A DNA stretch of 64,000 bases from assembly GCA_016705955.1 (NCBI GenBank), contig JADJKO010000010.1, positions 62,001 through 126,000 on the forward strand, read 5' to 3'. A program made the translations under genes and the position numbers. The notes below the pieces were generated by a model. That model was not told the origin of the DNA. It was given only the letters and a program-made list of their open reading frames with translations, and made no database searches. Positions 8,280-17,690 of the stretch are shown in pieces. Each line of letters opens with the position of its first letter. Position 1 is the first letter of the stretch. The stretch comes from Flavobacteriales bacterium. GTDB taxonomy: Bacteria; Bacteroidota; Bacteroidia; Flavobacteriales_F; PHOS-HE28.

Positions 8280-9308
8280 ATGAAGCACTGGATCGGCATT
8301 GATGTAAGCAGCAAGACCCTCGACTTTGCGCTGCTCGATGAACTAGGCACGCACTTGGAGAGCGCCCAAGTGGGTAACGACCGCAAAGCGGTGATGAAGC
8401 TGATGGCCGCTTGGCGCAAGCGACATGCTGTGGAGATCGAACAGAGCTTGATCTGCTTGGAACCCACCGGCCACTACACCTTGATGATGCTGAACCTGGT
8501 AGTGGAGCAACAGTGGCCCACATGGTTGGCGCATCCGCGCGACATCCAGCAGAGCATGGGCATCAAGCGCGTGAAGAACGACAAGGTCGATGCCTTGCGG
8601 ATCGCGCAGTATGCGCGCACCTTCCGCGAACGGGCACGGATGTTCACGGCCCAGAACCTGAAGCTCGACAAGCTCAAGCACCTGCTCACCCGCAGGCAGC
8701 ACTTGGTGCGCGTGCGGGCCATGTACAAGAAGCACATCAGTGATCTGAACCGGTATATGGATCCGGACATCAAGAAAGCATTCAACCAACTGGACAAGCG
8801 CTTGATCGCTGCATCGGATCGCGCGGTGCTTCGTGTGGAACAACTGATCATGGCACAGGTCAGGGGCGATGAACACACCAGCGAGCAATACGATCTGCTG
8901 CGCTCCATCCCAGGCGTGGGTCCGCAGTTATCAGCCTATCTCATCGCCCTCACCGACGGGTTCCATCGCTTCACAGACCCGCGCGAGCTGGCCTGCCATG
9001 CCGGTGTAGCGCCCTTCGAGCGCAGCTCAGGCAGCAGTGTGCGCGGACGAACACGCGTGTCGCATCAAGCCAACAAGACTCTCAAGACCATGCTGCACAT
9101 GGCGGCGCTGGCAAACGTGCAGCGTGCTGGCGAACTCAAGACCTACTTCCAACGCAAAGTGGCCGAAGGCAAGAAGCCCATCCTGGTGGTCAACGCTGTG
9201 CGGAATAAGATCCTGCATCGCGTGTGCGCGGTCATCCGCAGAGGCCAGCCCTTCGTTCCACACCTCACTTCGACAACGGCAACCGAAAAACACTTGCAAA
9301 TGACATAG
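8280..9308 (+). CDS. IS110-family transposase
   Basis: The protein has 342 residues, full length for the family. The N-terminal RuvC-like DEDD domain (about 1-155) shows GIDVSSKTLDFAL with D8, CLEPTGHY with E61, and NDKVDALRIAQYA with D101/D104. A coiled linker follows. The C-terminal Tnp20 domain (from about 205) begins with LRSIPGVGP and carries HAGVAPFERSSGSSVRGR, including the SG with the presumed nucleophilic serine near 250. All key residues are present, so it looks active. IS110 enzymes move a circular intermediate and leave no usual terminal inverted repeats, so the element edges are not defined here. Confidence 0.93.
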   Translation: MKHWIGIDVSSKTLDFALLDELGTHLESAQVGNDRKAVMKLMAAWRKRHAVEIEQSLICLEPTGHYTLMMLNLVVEQQWPTWLAHPRDIQQSMGIKRVKNDKVDALRIAQYARTFRERARMFTAQNLKLDKLKHLLTRRQHLVRVRAMYKKHISDLNRYMDPDIKKAFNQLDKRLIAASDRAVLRVEQLIMAQVRGDEHTSEQYDLLRSIPGVGPQLSAYLIALTDGFHRFTDPRELACHAGVAPFERSSGSSVRGRTRVSHQANKTLKTMLHMAALANVQRAGELKTYFQRKVAEGKKPILVVNAVRNKILHRVCAVIRRGQPFVPHLTSTTATEKHLQMT

Positions 9309-9598
9309 AATAAGTCTCGCTCCGTGTGTGGCCTTGGCGCGCTACAAAGGAGCGGACCCTGCGGCACAAAGCGATGATCCCGGATACACTCATGGCAGCG
9401 GCTTTCTTTCCCGCCAAGATAGCCGAAGTCATGGTGCCGAGCGAGGAACGCTTCACACCTAGCCCCGGGTCCGGGCACGGAGGCCGGTCCAAGCTCAATC
9501 CCCCTCTGAACCACACCCTTTCCGCTCCAACATGAATGTGGTTTGCTCCGAACCATATGTGAACTGCGTTGGACTACATTCTGTTCGGCCCAACCTTC
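9309..9598. other. Intergenic region after the IS110 transposase
   Basis: No gene was recognised. Short frames on both strands lack family features. The IS110 right end should fall in the first part of this stretch. The last bases (CAACCTTC from 9591) are already a partial unit of the following 21-bp array. Confidence 0.4.
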
Positions 9599-10186
9599 AT
9601 GAAGTCCGGAGCAACCTTCATGAAGTCCAGAGCAGCCTTCATGAAGTCCAGAGCAACCTTCATGAAGTCCGGAGCAAACTTCATGAAGTCCGGAGCAACC
9701 TTCATGAAGTCCAGAGCAACCTTCATGAAGTCCGGAGCAACCTTCATGAAGTCCGGAGCAACCTTCATGAAGTCCGGAGCAACCTTCATGAAGTCCAGAG
9801 CAGCCTTCATGAAGTCCAGAGCAACCTTCATGAAGTCCGGAGCAACCTTCATGAAGTCCGGAGCAACCTTCATGAAGTCCAGAGCAACCTTCATGAAGTC
9901 CAGAGCAACCTTCATGAAGTCCAGAGCAACCTTCATGAAGTCCGGAGCAACCTTCATGAAGTCCGGAGCAACCTTCATGAAGTCCGGAGCAAACCTCATG
10001 AAGTCCGGAGCAACCTTCATGAAGTCCAGAGCAAACCTCATGAAGTCCGGAGCAACCTTCATGAAGTCCAGAGCAAAGCTCATGAAGTCCAGAGCAAAGC
10101 TCATGAAGTCCGGAGCAAACCTCATGAGGTCCGGAACAACCTTCATGAAGTCCAGAGCAAACCTCATGAAGTCCAGAGCAAACCTC
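9599..10186. repeat. 28-copy 21-bp tandem repeat array
   Basis: Twenty-eight head-to-tail units of 21 bases begin at the ATG of ATGAAGTCC. Each unit ends CTTC, so every junction forms the perfect palindrome CTTCATGAAG. The unit centre is TCCGGA (palindromic) or TCCAGA. Late units drift (CCTC, AGCT endings). Because 21 is divisible by three and the unit lacks stops, at least two plus-strand frames and one minus-strand frame stay open across the array, giving repeats such as MKSGATF or HEVRSNL. Open frames in several phases argue against a real protein. The flank to 10395 holds no recognised gene. Confidence 0.9.
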
Positions 10187-10395
10187 ATTCTTCCCAAGCC
10201 GTTCCGGAGACCGTTTCAGGCCAATTTGACCCTCACAGGGACGTCCGACATGGCTCTAGGCGGTTGGCCAGTACGAACACGGATGCCCTGTTAATGGGGA
10301 AGGGTCGAAACCAGCCCACTTGCTGCGATGAGCACGAATGAATGGCCGGACCGGCTCAAGGAACGGCTGCGCTGTTGAGCTTGGTGAACGAACCA

Positions 10396-12048
10396 CTACC
10401 TCCCCCCCGGCACGCCCCCACCCTGCGGGCGGCCTTGGGGCACCGCCGCTTTCTTCACCTGCCCGTCCTCGTACTCCACGGTCTTCTGGGGTTTGCCGTC
10501 GGTGCCATAGACGGTCATGGTACCGTGCAGTCGACCGTTGCGGTAGTGCATCTCCTGGATCACGCGGCCGCGCTGGTCGTACACCTTGCACACGCCGTGC
10601 GGATCGCCGTTGAGGAGTTCCTGCTCGCGCATCTTCACACCGGCGTCATCGAAGTAGGTCCATAGGCCGGTGGGCGTGCCGTTGGCGTAGGCGCCTTCGC
10701 TGATGGGAATGCCGTTCGTGCTGTACACGATCCAGCGTCCGCTCTTGCGACCATCTGCATAGCTGCCTTCCTCCTTCACGCGTCCGCCCACGCTCTTGCC
10801 GGGGATCTGTTCGAAGTAGAGTTTCCACGCGCCGCTCTTCAAGTCGGCTTTGTACCAACCCTCGAAGTCGGGTTGGCCATCGGGGAAGAAGCCGCGCCAA
10901 AGACCTTCCATGCCGCCTTGCTTGAAGGAGCCTTCGGTCTTCAGTTGGCCGTTGTCGAACCAGCTCTGCCACTGGCCTTCCTCCTTGCCATTCACATACG
11001 GACCTTCCTGCAATTTCTTCCCGCTCTCATACCACGTGGTCCACGTGCCGTGTTTCGAGCCAGCGGAGAAGCTGCCCTTTTTCCAGAACTGTCCTTTCTC
11101 ATAGAAGTACACCCACTCGCCTTCCTCCTTGTCGGCTTTGAAGGCACCTGTGCTGCTGAGCTGGGCGTTCGGATACCAGTACTTCCACACGCCTTCGCGC
11201 AGGTCCTTCTTGAAGGGGCCGGTCATCTCCGGTCGGCCTAGTGAATTGTACCAGGTCCATGTGCTGTCCTTCAAGTCGGCGGAATACCAACCGGCCACGT
11301 CCACCGTGCTGTCGTTGCGGTACACGAGGTAGGCGCCCTGCAATTTGCCCGCGAAGTAGGTGGCCGACTTCTCCGGAGATCCGTTGCTGGCGAACCAACG
11401 CCACACGCCATGACGCACACCACCACTGCTGGTGCCTTGCTCCTTCACATTCCCTGCTGGCCAGTACGCGATCTGTTCTCCGTGGCGCACGCCCATGGTG
11501 TAGTTGCCCAGTTCGCTCACCGCGCCGCTGGGGTAATAGGTACGGATGAAGCCCGCGCCGTTCATGAGCGTCTGCGTGCTGTCGCGGTCCCACGCATCCA
11601 AGCTGATGGCGATGCCTTGGTCCCAACGTTCCTTCAAGAGCGGACGACCATCGGCGTAGAAATAGCTCCATGGGCCTTGCTTCACGCCTGCTTTGTAGGC
11701 GCCTTGTTCCATCACCTTTCCGCTGATGTAGTAGCTGGTGATGGTGCTGTCCTGCGCGCCGTGCCTTATCCATCCGTCGTGCTGGAGTTGCTTCGCTTCG
11801 CCCGGATAGTAGATGCGCACGTGCCCATCGCGTTCGCCGCTCTTGAACTCGGCTTGTTCGATAAGGTGTCCTTGCGGATCGTAGAATTTCCATTCGCCCC
11901 ACTCGCGGCCGTTCACCATCAGCCCTTCGCTCTTCTTGATGGTCTTCTTCGCGTCCCAATGGTCCACGTAAGGTTCGGCGCCTTGTGCGAACGCACCGAG
12001 TTGAAGAGCGATGAGGAGCGAGCAGAGCGTTAGGCGAAGGATGGACAT
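10396..12048 (-). CDS. Secreted MORN-like (YwqK-type) repeat protein
   Basis: The protein has about 550 residues. The start at 12048 gives a clean signal peptide (MSILRLTLCSLLIALQLGAFAQ). The rest is a long run of about 23-residue repeats of the form G-x-W-x-x-[WYF]-x-x-x-G-x-[LP]-x-x-x-G-x-[YF], for example EGLWRGFFPDGQPDFEGWY. This is the MORN_2 / YwqK-family pattern common in Bacteroidota. These are extracytoplasmic beta-repeat proteins of unknown partner; the 'antitoxin' label used in databases is not supported here. A C-rich homopolymer near the stop makes the last residues uncertain. TACTTTTG (12054-12061, minus) is a possible -7 box very close to the ATG. Confidence 0.8.
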   Translation of the reverse strand: MSILRLTLCSLLIALQLGAFAQGAEPYVDHWDAKKTIKKSEGLMVNGREWGEWKFYDPQGHLIEQAEFKSGERDGHVRIYYPGEAKQLQHDGWIRHGAQDSTITSYYISGKVMEQGAYKAGVKQGPWSYFYADGRPLLKERWDQGIAISLDAWDRDSTQTLMNGAGFIRTYYPSGAVSELGNYTMGVRHGEQIAYWPAGNVKEQGTSSGGVRHGVWRWFASNGSPEKSATYFAGKLQGAYLVYRNDSTVDVAGWYSADLKDSTWTWYNSLGRPEMTGPFKKDLREGVWKYWYPNAQLSSTGAFKADKEEGEWVYFYEKGQFWKKGSFSAGSKHGTWTTWYESGKKLQEGPYVNGKEEGQWQSWFDNGQLKTEGSFKQGGMEGLWRGFFPDGQPDFEGWYKADLKSGAWKLYFEQIPGKSVGGRVKEEGSYADGRKSGRWIVYSTNGIPISEGAYANGTPTGLWTYFDDAGVKMREQELLNGDPHGVCKVYDQRGRVIQEMHYRNGRLHGTMTVYGTDGKPQKTVEYEDGQVKKAAVPQGRPQGGGVPGGR

Positions 12049-12221
12049 CGATCCAAAAGTAGCCCTGTGAGTGAGAGCCATGGAAGACAAGAACGCGTAC
12101 GGATCAACCATGGTGCGCTGAGAACTACGGGGATCACCGTAGCGGATCACGGTATTGCACGGATGAAGGAGGCCTGCCATTCGGGGGACGTTTGCATGGT
12201 CATCGTGATCGGTGACCGTGG

Positions 12222-13400
12222 ATGAACCTCACAACCATGAACGTGTCGGTAACCAAGCGCAGCATCATCACCCCGGAACGACTATTCGTGGTCGCGGTAC
12301 TGGCGTTGCTCACCTTGCTCGGTGTCGCGCAGGATCACCTCACTCACCAATCGCAATTGCGGCGCGTGCTGCTGGATCGCGATGGAGCCATGGCCACCAG
12401 CTTGGAACTGATGCCCGATGGCCACACCTTGGTGCAAGCCGTGGTGCAAGGCCAGCCGATCAACTTCATCGACACGGCGACATGGACCATCACGCGACGG
12501 ATCGACATCACCGGGTTCTACGCCGGGCCGGAGGTGAAGTGCAGCCGCGATGGCCGGTTCCTGCACCTACGCCAACAGTTCTACATCGACTGGTCCACGA
12601 ACAAGGACCGCGCGGTGGAGCAACGTGTGATCGATGCCACGACCGGATCGGTGGTGTTGCAGATCGACGCCGCGCATGATGGTGCTTGGGGAAGGGATGC
12701 GCAGTTCGCCACGTTGAGCGGCGGGGAGGTGACCTTCTGGGAATTGCCTGCGGGGAAGGCGGCCAAGGTGATCAGGATCGAAGGCGCCACGAACAGCATC
12801 GCGATCAGTCCGAACGGAACGCTGATAGCCGTGAGCCACCACCCGACCGAACAACTGTTGGGAACAGTGCCGAGCATGCGCAGCGATAAGAAAGCCGTGA
12901 AGCCCGCGCTGAAGTACCGCGAGATGATCAGCCTGTACAGCCTGCCCGATGGCAACTTGTTGCGGACGATCCCGGAGATCTACGACGTGGTGTACGACCT
13001 GGAGTTCACCGAACAAGGCGATCGCCTGCTGGTGTACAGCGCGCCGCACAGCAAGATGCAAGTGAGCGCGGCCGGGAGGCAGGGCTACGTGAACCAGATC
13101 GCCATTCCATCGGGGGAACCGTTGCGCGCCGGATTCGTGAGCCTGATGAACGAGCCGAGCATGGAGGTCTCCTATGACGGAAAACTGATGGCCTTGGCCA
13201 GCGCGGATCGCGGCAAGCGGCGGATCCTCATCCATCGCTTGGAGGATGGGGAAGTGCTGCACTTGATCGACCTCGATGCGCGCTTCGGTGAAATGATGCG
13301 CAGCGGCGAAGGACACGACGGCAGCGTGAGCCAACACTGGCTGCCCGATGGTCGGTTGGTCATCGCGCTCGGTAAACACCTCGGTATATGGCAACCCTGA
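12222..13400 (+). CDS. Membrane-anchored beta-propeller-like protein
   Basis: The protein has 392 residues; the ATG at 12237 is an alternative start. One membrane segment lies near the N-terminus (LFVVAVLALLTLLGVA). The remainder shows WD40/YVTN-like blades: MPDGHTLVQAV, CSRDGRFLHLR, AISPNGTLIAVS, FTEQGDRLLVYS, VSYDGKLMALAS and WLPDGRLVIALG. The domain is likely periplasmic. Its last 13 bases overlap the next gene, so the two are probably co-translated. The ligand is unknown. Confidence 0.75.
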   Translation: MNLTTMNVSVTKRSIITPERLFVVAVLALLTLLGVAQDHLTHQSQLRRVLLDRDGAMATSLELMPDGHTLVQAVVQGQPINFIDTATWTITRRIDITGFYAGPEVKCSRDGRFLHLRQQFYIDWSTNKDRAVEQRVIDATTGSVVLQIDAAHDGAWGRDAQFATLSGGEVTFWELPAGKAAKVIRIEGATNSIAISPNGTLIAVSHHPTEQLLGTVPSMRSDKKAVKPALKYREMISLYSLPDGNLLRTIPEIYDVVYDLEFTEQGDRLLVYSAPHSKMQVSAAGRQGYVNQIAIPSGEPLRAGFVSLMNEPSMEVSYDGKLMALASADRGKRRILIHRLEDGEVLHLIDLDARFGEMMRSGEGHDGSVSQHWLPDGRLVIALGKHLGIWQP

Positions 13401-13759
13401 AACGGATCACCACCATACTTGCTTTCGCCTCCCTGTTCGCACCGGTCGTGGTGCATGCGCAACGCCCGGTGCTCAACGATGCCGAGGTCGTGCGCGATTC
13501 GGTGCAGGCCGCGATCACACGCGATCGGGCCGAAGGACTTTGGGCGGAGGTGATCGCCAGCGGCGACCTGAAAGGAAGTGCCGTACTGGATATGGTGATC
13601 GACGACAAGGGGCGCTGCGAAAGCGTGCTCATCCGCGAAAGCGACCTGCCGATCAAATGGAAGAATGCCGTGAAGGACCAATGGTTCGATCGGCGCTTCG
13701 CGTTCAAACTCGCCAAGAATCACAAACAGAAGATCACGATCACACTTCAATTCCCATAG
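13388..13759 (+). CDS. Small secreted hypothetical protein (TonB-C-like)
   Basis: The protein has 123 residues. A signal peptide (MATLKRITTILAFASLFAPVVVHAQ) is followed by a short domain. It contains GSAVLDMVIDDKGRCESVLI, which resembles the strand pattern of TonB C-terminal-like domains, and it ends NHKQKITITLQFP. The start overlaps the preceding propeller gene by 13 bases. The last codons and stop are the founding copy of an 81-bp tandem repeat that follows. Confidence 0.65.
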   Translation: MATLKRITTILAFASLFAPVVVHAQRPVLNDAEVVRDSVQAAITRDRAEGLWAEVIASGDLKGSAVLDMVIDDKGRCESVLIRESDLPIKWKNAVKDQWFDRRFAFKLAKNHKQKITITLQFP

Positions 13760-14142
13760 ATCCGACGAGACCCCGGCTCAAGGCCGGGGTGACGTCCCCT
13801 GAACAAACAGAAGATCACGATCACGCTTCAATTTCCATAGCATGGGTGAGATCCCGGGTCAAGGCCGGGGTGACGTCCCCTGAACAAACAGAAGATCACG
13901 ATCACGCTTCAATTCCCATAGATCCAACGAGACCCCGGCTCAAGGCCGGGGTGACGTCCCCTGAACAAACAGAAGATCACGATCACGCTTCAATTTCCAT
14001 AGCATGGGTGAGATCCCGGGTCAAGCCCGGAATGACATCCGGACACAAACAGAAGATCACGCTTCAATTCCCATAGCCACCGTACGGGCCGATCATGATC
14101 GGCCCCAACGAGACCCCGGCTCAAGGCCGGGGTGACGTCCGC
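13722..14142. repeat. 81-bp tandem repeats: gene tail plus palindromic element
   Basis: The end of the preceding gene (ACAAACAGAAGATCACGATC through the stop) recurs at 13722, 13803, 13884, 13965 and 14045: four steps, three of 81 bases and one of 80. The last copy lacks six bases. Between copies lies a palindromic element with arms ACCCCGGC / GCCGGGGT around TCAAG, alternating with a variant CCGGG-TCAAG-CCCGG. A final palindrome sits near 14112-14135. Related elements occur at 52246-52272 and 59278-59312. Confidence 0.9.
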
Positions 14143-14165
14143 AAAACGACAAACCCTCACACCAA

Positions 14166-15821
14166 ATGAAACACGCAGCACTTCTCACCAGCAGCATCCT
14201 GGCCTTCAGCTTTTGCTTGAGCGCGCAGGAGGACATGACCCAGGTCTGGAACACCCGCCTGGAACACAAGATCGAACACACCGGAACGGACCCCAACCCC
14301 GGCGAGGAAAAGTTCAGCTACGCGGCCAGCGACAAGGAGATGACCGTGTTCCGCAACAAGGACGGCGGCACGATCTGGACGAAGCCCTTCAAGGACATGG
14401 CTCCACGGCTGCGCAAGATCGATGAGCTGATCCCGTTCTGGGAGAGCAACACGGTCTTCCTCTTCGAGCGCAAGGGTGGCGCCGATGTAGTGGCCTGCAT
14501 CGACCTGCCCACCGGCAACGTGTTGTGGACCACGGAGAAGTACAGCAAGCTTTCCGAGGACAATGTGATCTACCTGAAGGAGAAGGATGCCTTCTGCATC
14601 AGCACCAAGGACGGCCTCTTCTACATCATGGCGCGCACGGGCGAGGAGAAGTGGGCGAGCAAGGTCTTCACAGGAAGCGTTGGCAAGTACCACCTCGACG
14701 GCGATGACATGACCTGCGTGAACTTCGTGGGACCCGGACTCGCCGCCCTCTTCAGTGGCTTCCGCAACCAGATCGCACGTATCGACCTGAACACCGGAAC
14801 GGTGAAGTGGGAGAGCAGCTACATCGGGCGTGCGGAGCGCAAAGTGGTCACGCGTGATTTCGTATACGACCTGAACGTGGAGGGTGGCAAGGTCTTCCTC
14901 AACCTGAACGGCATCCAGGTCTATGACTATACGACCGGTGCGCTGCAATGGAGCGCGGCCTTCGACTACACGCCGGAGGGCGTGGCGAAACCACCGGCAC
15001 ATGCCGTGAAGTTCGGCGTGTACGGCGCGGTGGCCGATCCCGTGGTGGACGGCAACGACCTGTACGTATTGGACATGCAGGACAAGCGGCACCAGTTCGT
15101 GAAGAAGTACGACCGCATGACGGGCAAATTGATCTGGACGAGTCCGGAGATCAAGGACGCGCGTGCGATCCCGGGCATGTGGGTGGCGGATGGCAAAGTG
15201 GTCCTGCAAGTAGGTGGTACGGTAGAAACGCAGTCCTACATCTACTGGCGCGAAACACAGAGCGACGGCAGCGTGGTCATCCACAAGGAATGGCGCGTGG
15301 ACTACCCGAACATCAAGCCGGTGGGTGTGCAGGCGTTCAACACCACTGATGGTGCTTTGGCGTGGGACAGCGAACGCTTCCGCAAGGGCATCACGAACTG
15401 CTTGCTGGCCGATGACCGCATGTACGTGTGCAGCGGGAAGTCGCTCTACTGCATCGATCACAAGACCGGCGCTGACATCTATGAGATCGCACTCGGTGAC
15501 GACGGCATCAGTTTGGCCAACCGCATCCTGCTGTACAAGGACATGGTGGCGATCATCGGCGACAAGGGCGTAAGCACGCATGCACGCAGCAACGGTGCCC
15601 TGGTGAAGAGCAACAAGTATCGCGCGAGCAGCATGGAAGCGCAACACGAGGACATGGTGCTGATGAAGACCGAACGGTCGGACATCGCCGCCTTCGATCT
15701 GGACGATTGCTCCTTCAAACAATTCAACGCACGGAACGGCGCGACCACGGAGTTGAGCTACGACGGCATGTATGTGTATGTCTATGAGAAAAAGGAAGTG
15801 ACGAAGCTGCGGACGCGCTGA
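14166..15821 (+). CDS. Secreted PQQ-like beta-propeller protein
   Basis: The protein has 551 residues. A signal peptide (MKHAALLTSSILAFSFCLSAQ) leads into repeated blades: CIDLPTGNVLWTTE, MARTGEEKWASKV, IDLNTGTVKWESS, YDYTTGALQWSAA, YDRMTGKLIWTSP and FNTTDGALAWDSE. The [LIV]D-x-x-TG-x-x-x-W pattern marks PQQ/BamB-like propellers. No quinone-dehydrogenase active-site residues were recognised, so it is more likely a scaffold or binding protein of the envelope. It is preceded by the 81-bp repeat block and followed by a hairpin. Confidence 0.8.
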   Translation: MKHAALLTSSILAFSFCLSAQEDMTQVWNTRLEHKIEHTGTDPNPGEEKFSYAASDKEMTVFRNKDGGTIWTKPFKDMAPRLRKIDELIPFWESNTVFLFERKGGADVVACIDLPTGNVLWTTEKYSKLSEDNVIYLKEKDAFCISTKDGLFYIMARTGEEKWASKVFTGSVGKYHLDGDDMTCVNFVGPGLAALFSGFRNQIARIDLNTGTVKWESSYIGRAERKVVTRDFVYDLNVEGGKVFLNLNGIQVYDYTTGALQWSAAFDYTPEGVAKPPAHAVKFGVYGAVADPVVDGNDLYVLDMQDKRHQFVKKYDRMTGKLIWTSPEIKDARAIPGMWVADGKVVLQVGGTVETQSYIYWRETQSDGSVVIHKEWRVDYPNIKPVGVQAFNTTDGALAWDSERFRKGITNCLLADDRMYVCSGKSLYCIDHKTGADIYEIALGDDGISLANRILLYKDMVAIIGDKGVSTHARSNGALVKSNKYRASSMEAQHEDMVLMKTERSDIAAFDLDDCSFKQFNARNGATTELSYDGMYVYVYEKKEVTKLRTR

Positions 15822-15838
15822 GCGCACGCGGTTGTGAG

Positions 15839-15871
15839 CACGGGCCCCTCGAGCGATCGGGGGGTTCCGTG
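15839..15871 (+). terminator. Probable terminator after the propeller gene
   Basis: CACGG...CCCC and GGGG...CCGTG form an imperfect GC-rich stem starting 18 bases after the stop at 15821, followed by TTT. Confidence 0.45.
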
Positions 15872-15904
15872 TTTCCAGCCCTCTACCTTCGTCGTCCGCA
15901 AAAG

Positions 15905-16075
15905 ATGAAGTACCCCTGTGTCCTTGGCCCGCTGATCGGGACCGCATTGCTCTTCGTGGCGTGGGATGAAGGCCATGGCGGCGACATGGTCCATTACCTC
16001 GTCCCGATCGGCAGCGTGGGCGATGGACTGCGCGTGGGTGGAACGGACGTGGTGGAACGCGTAGTACGCCGATGA
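15905..16075 (+). CDS. Small hypothetical protein, coupled to the MOSC gene
   Basis: The protein has 56 residues, beginning MKYPCVLGPLIGTALLFVAW. A hydrophobic N-terminus is followed by a Gly/Val-rich tail ending VVERVVRR. Its stop overlaps the next start in ATGA (16072-16075), which favours a real translated leader gene. No family was recognised. Confidence 0.45.
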   Translation: MKYPCVLGPLIGTALLFVAWDEGHGGDMVHYLVPIGSVGDGLRVGGTDVVERVVRR

Positions 16076-16905
16076 CGCTTTCGATCGCATCGCTGCAGGT
16101 GTACCCGATCAAATCGCTCGGCGGGTTCCCGGTGAACGAAGCGCGGATCACCGATCGCGGCTTTGAACATGATCGCCGGTGGATGCTGGTGGATGGCAAT
16201 GGCCGCTTCATCAGCCAGCGCGAAGTCGCCGCGCTCGCGTGCTTGCATTGTTCAACACTGAATGAGGGGTTCCGCGTCACGGACGTTCGTGATGGCGATA
16301 CGATCGATCTACCATGGTCGATCGCGGACGGCGAAGTGCAGCATGCAACCGTGTGGAACGACGGCGTGGAGGTCTTGCTTGCGCCGATGGTGATCTCGGC
16401 GTGGTTCGCGAAGAAACAAGGCATCGCGTGTTCGCTCGTCTTCATGCCCGATGCCACGCGCCGCGAAGTGGACGCACAATACGCCAACGGCATCACTTCC
16501 CTGAGCGATGGCTACCCGTACCTGATCATTTCACAAGCCTCCCTTGACGACCTGAACAAGCGCGGCGCAACATGGGCACATGGCCACATGGGCATATGGG
16601 CCCAAGTACCCATGGAACGCTTCCGGCCGAGCATCGTGATCGCGGGTGGAGAGGCATACCAAGAGGATGGCTGGAAGGACATCGCGATCGGCGAGACACG
16701 CTTTGCATTGGTGAAGCCGTGCATTCGATGCGTGATCACCACCACCGACCAGCGTACCGGTGAACGCGGGAAAGAACCCTTGCGCACATTGGCCACCTAT
16801 CGCCGTCGAAAGGGAGAAGAAGGCGAAGTGAAAGTGGCGTTCGCAATGAACGCGATGGCGGTAAGCGGTCGAGTGGTCCGGGTTGGTGATCTTGTCAGCG
16901 CATGA
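16072..16905 (+). CDS. MOSC-domain protein (YcbX/mARC-like)
   Basis: The protein has 277 residues. An N-terminal MOSC_N barrel (LQVYPIKSLGGFPVNEARI, DRRWMLVDGNGRFISQRE) is followed by the MOSC domain with MERFRPSIVI and VKPCIRCVITTTDQRTG. The Cys pair is the typical molybdenum-cofactor ligand region in YcbX/mARC enzymes. Such proteins reduce N-hydroxylated substrates with electrons from a ferredoxin or cytochrome b5 partner. The usual C-terminal 2Fe-2S ferredoxin of YcbX is absent, so a separate partner is needed. Both ends overlap neighbours in ATGA. Confidence 0.85.
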   Translation: MTLSIASLQVYPIKSLGGFPVNEARITDRGFEHDRRWMLVDGNGRFISQREVAALACLHCSTLNEGFRVTDVRDGDTIDLPWSIADGEVQHATVWNDGVEVLLAPMVISAWFAKKQGIACSLVFMPDATRREVDAQYANGITSLSDGYPYLIISQASLDDLNKRGATWAHGHMGIWAQVPMERFRPSIVIAGGEAYQEDGWKDIAIGETRFALVKPCIRCVITTTDQRTGERGKEPLRTLATYRRRKGEEGEVKVAFAMNAMAVSGRVVRVGDLVSA

Positions 16906-17690
16906 TCCATTCGATCCTCGCCGACAAGGCCACGCGACTCTACATCTTCCTCGGCGCCTTCTTCGTGGCCAACGCGTTGCTCGCGGAGATGATCGGCGTG
17001 AAGCTCTTCCAACTGGAGACCTCGCTCGGTCTGGACAAAGCCGACTTCCCACTCCTGGGCCAACATCATTTGAGTTTCGTCTTGAGCGTGGGTGTGTTAC
17101 CGTGGCCCATCGTCTTCATCATGACCGATGTGATCAACGATTATTACGGCGTGCGCGGTGTGCGTTTCCTCACCCTGCTCACCACCGCGCTCATCGCTTT
17201 CGGGTTCGTGGTGATGTACTTCGCCATCCACATGCCACCGGACCTCGGTTGGTGGATCGGCAGCAGTGCGGCGCAAGGCGTGCCCGATATGCAGGCTGCA
17301 TTCGCGAGCATCTTCGGGCAGGGCATGAACATCATCCTCGGTTCGCTCGCAGCATTCGTCATCGGCCAGCTCGTGGATGCCTTCATCTTCCGCCGCATCA
17401 AACGCATCACCGGCGACAAACGCATCTGGTTGCGCGCCACCGGCAGCACCGTGGTAAGCCAGCTCATCGATAGCGTGGTGGTGACCTACGTGGCGTTCTG
17501 GATCTTCAAGGGCATGCCCTTCCCGTTGGCCACAGCCTTGGTGCTCACGGCGTACAGTTACAAGTTGATCGTGGCGATCCTGGCCACTCCGCTGATCTAC
17601 CTCGTACACGCTGGCGTGGAACGCTACCTTGGCGCGGCGCGCGCGGCGGCCATGCGTGCAGCAGCACTTACGATGCGCGACGAGCAATGA
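16902..17690 (+). CDS. Queuosine precursor transporter, YhhQ family
   Basis: The protein has 262 residues with about six membrane helices. Family signatures include NALLAEMIGVKLFQL, the VGVLPWPIVFIMTDVINDYYG block, and GSTVVSQLIDSVVVTYVAF with the polar residues placed as in YhhQ. In characterised members it imports preQ0/preQ1 or related deazapurines for tRNA queuosine synthesis. It overlaps the MOSC gene and the acetyltransferase gene by four bases at each end, so the three are one transcription unit. Confidence 0.88.
   Translation: MIHSILADKATRLYIFLGAFFVANALLAEMIGVKLFQLETSLGLDKADFPLLGQHHLSFVLSVGVLPWPIVFIMTDVINDYYGVRGVRFLTLLTTALIAFGFVVMYFAIHMPPDLGWWIGSSAAQGVPDMQAAFASIFGQGMNIILGSLAAFVIGQLVDAFIFRRIKRITGDKRIWLRATGSTVVSQLIDSVVVTYVAFWIFKGMPFPLATALVLTAYSYKLIVAILATPLIYLVHAGVERYLGAARAAAMRAAALTMRDEQ

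Noticed and set aside
9599..10186. CRISPR array
   Set aside because: Units are directly adjacent with no spacers, and no cas genes are present.
9532..10341. Long open frames across the 21-bp array as a repeat protein
   Set aside because: Three frames on two strands are open for the same length because the unit is 21 bases without stops; none has a signal peptide, family or codon bias.
13348..14076. 242-residue frame running through the 81-bp repeats
   Set aside because: It starts inside another gene and stays open only because the repeat is 81 bases.
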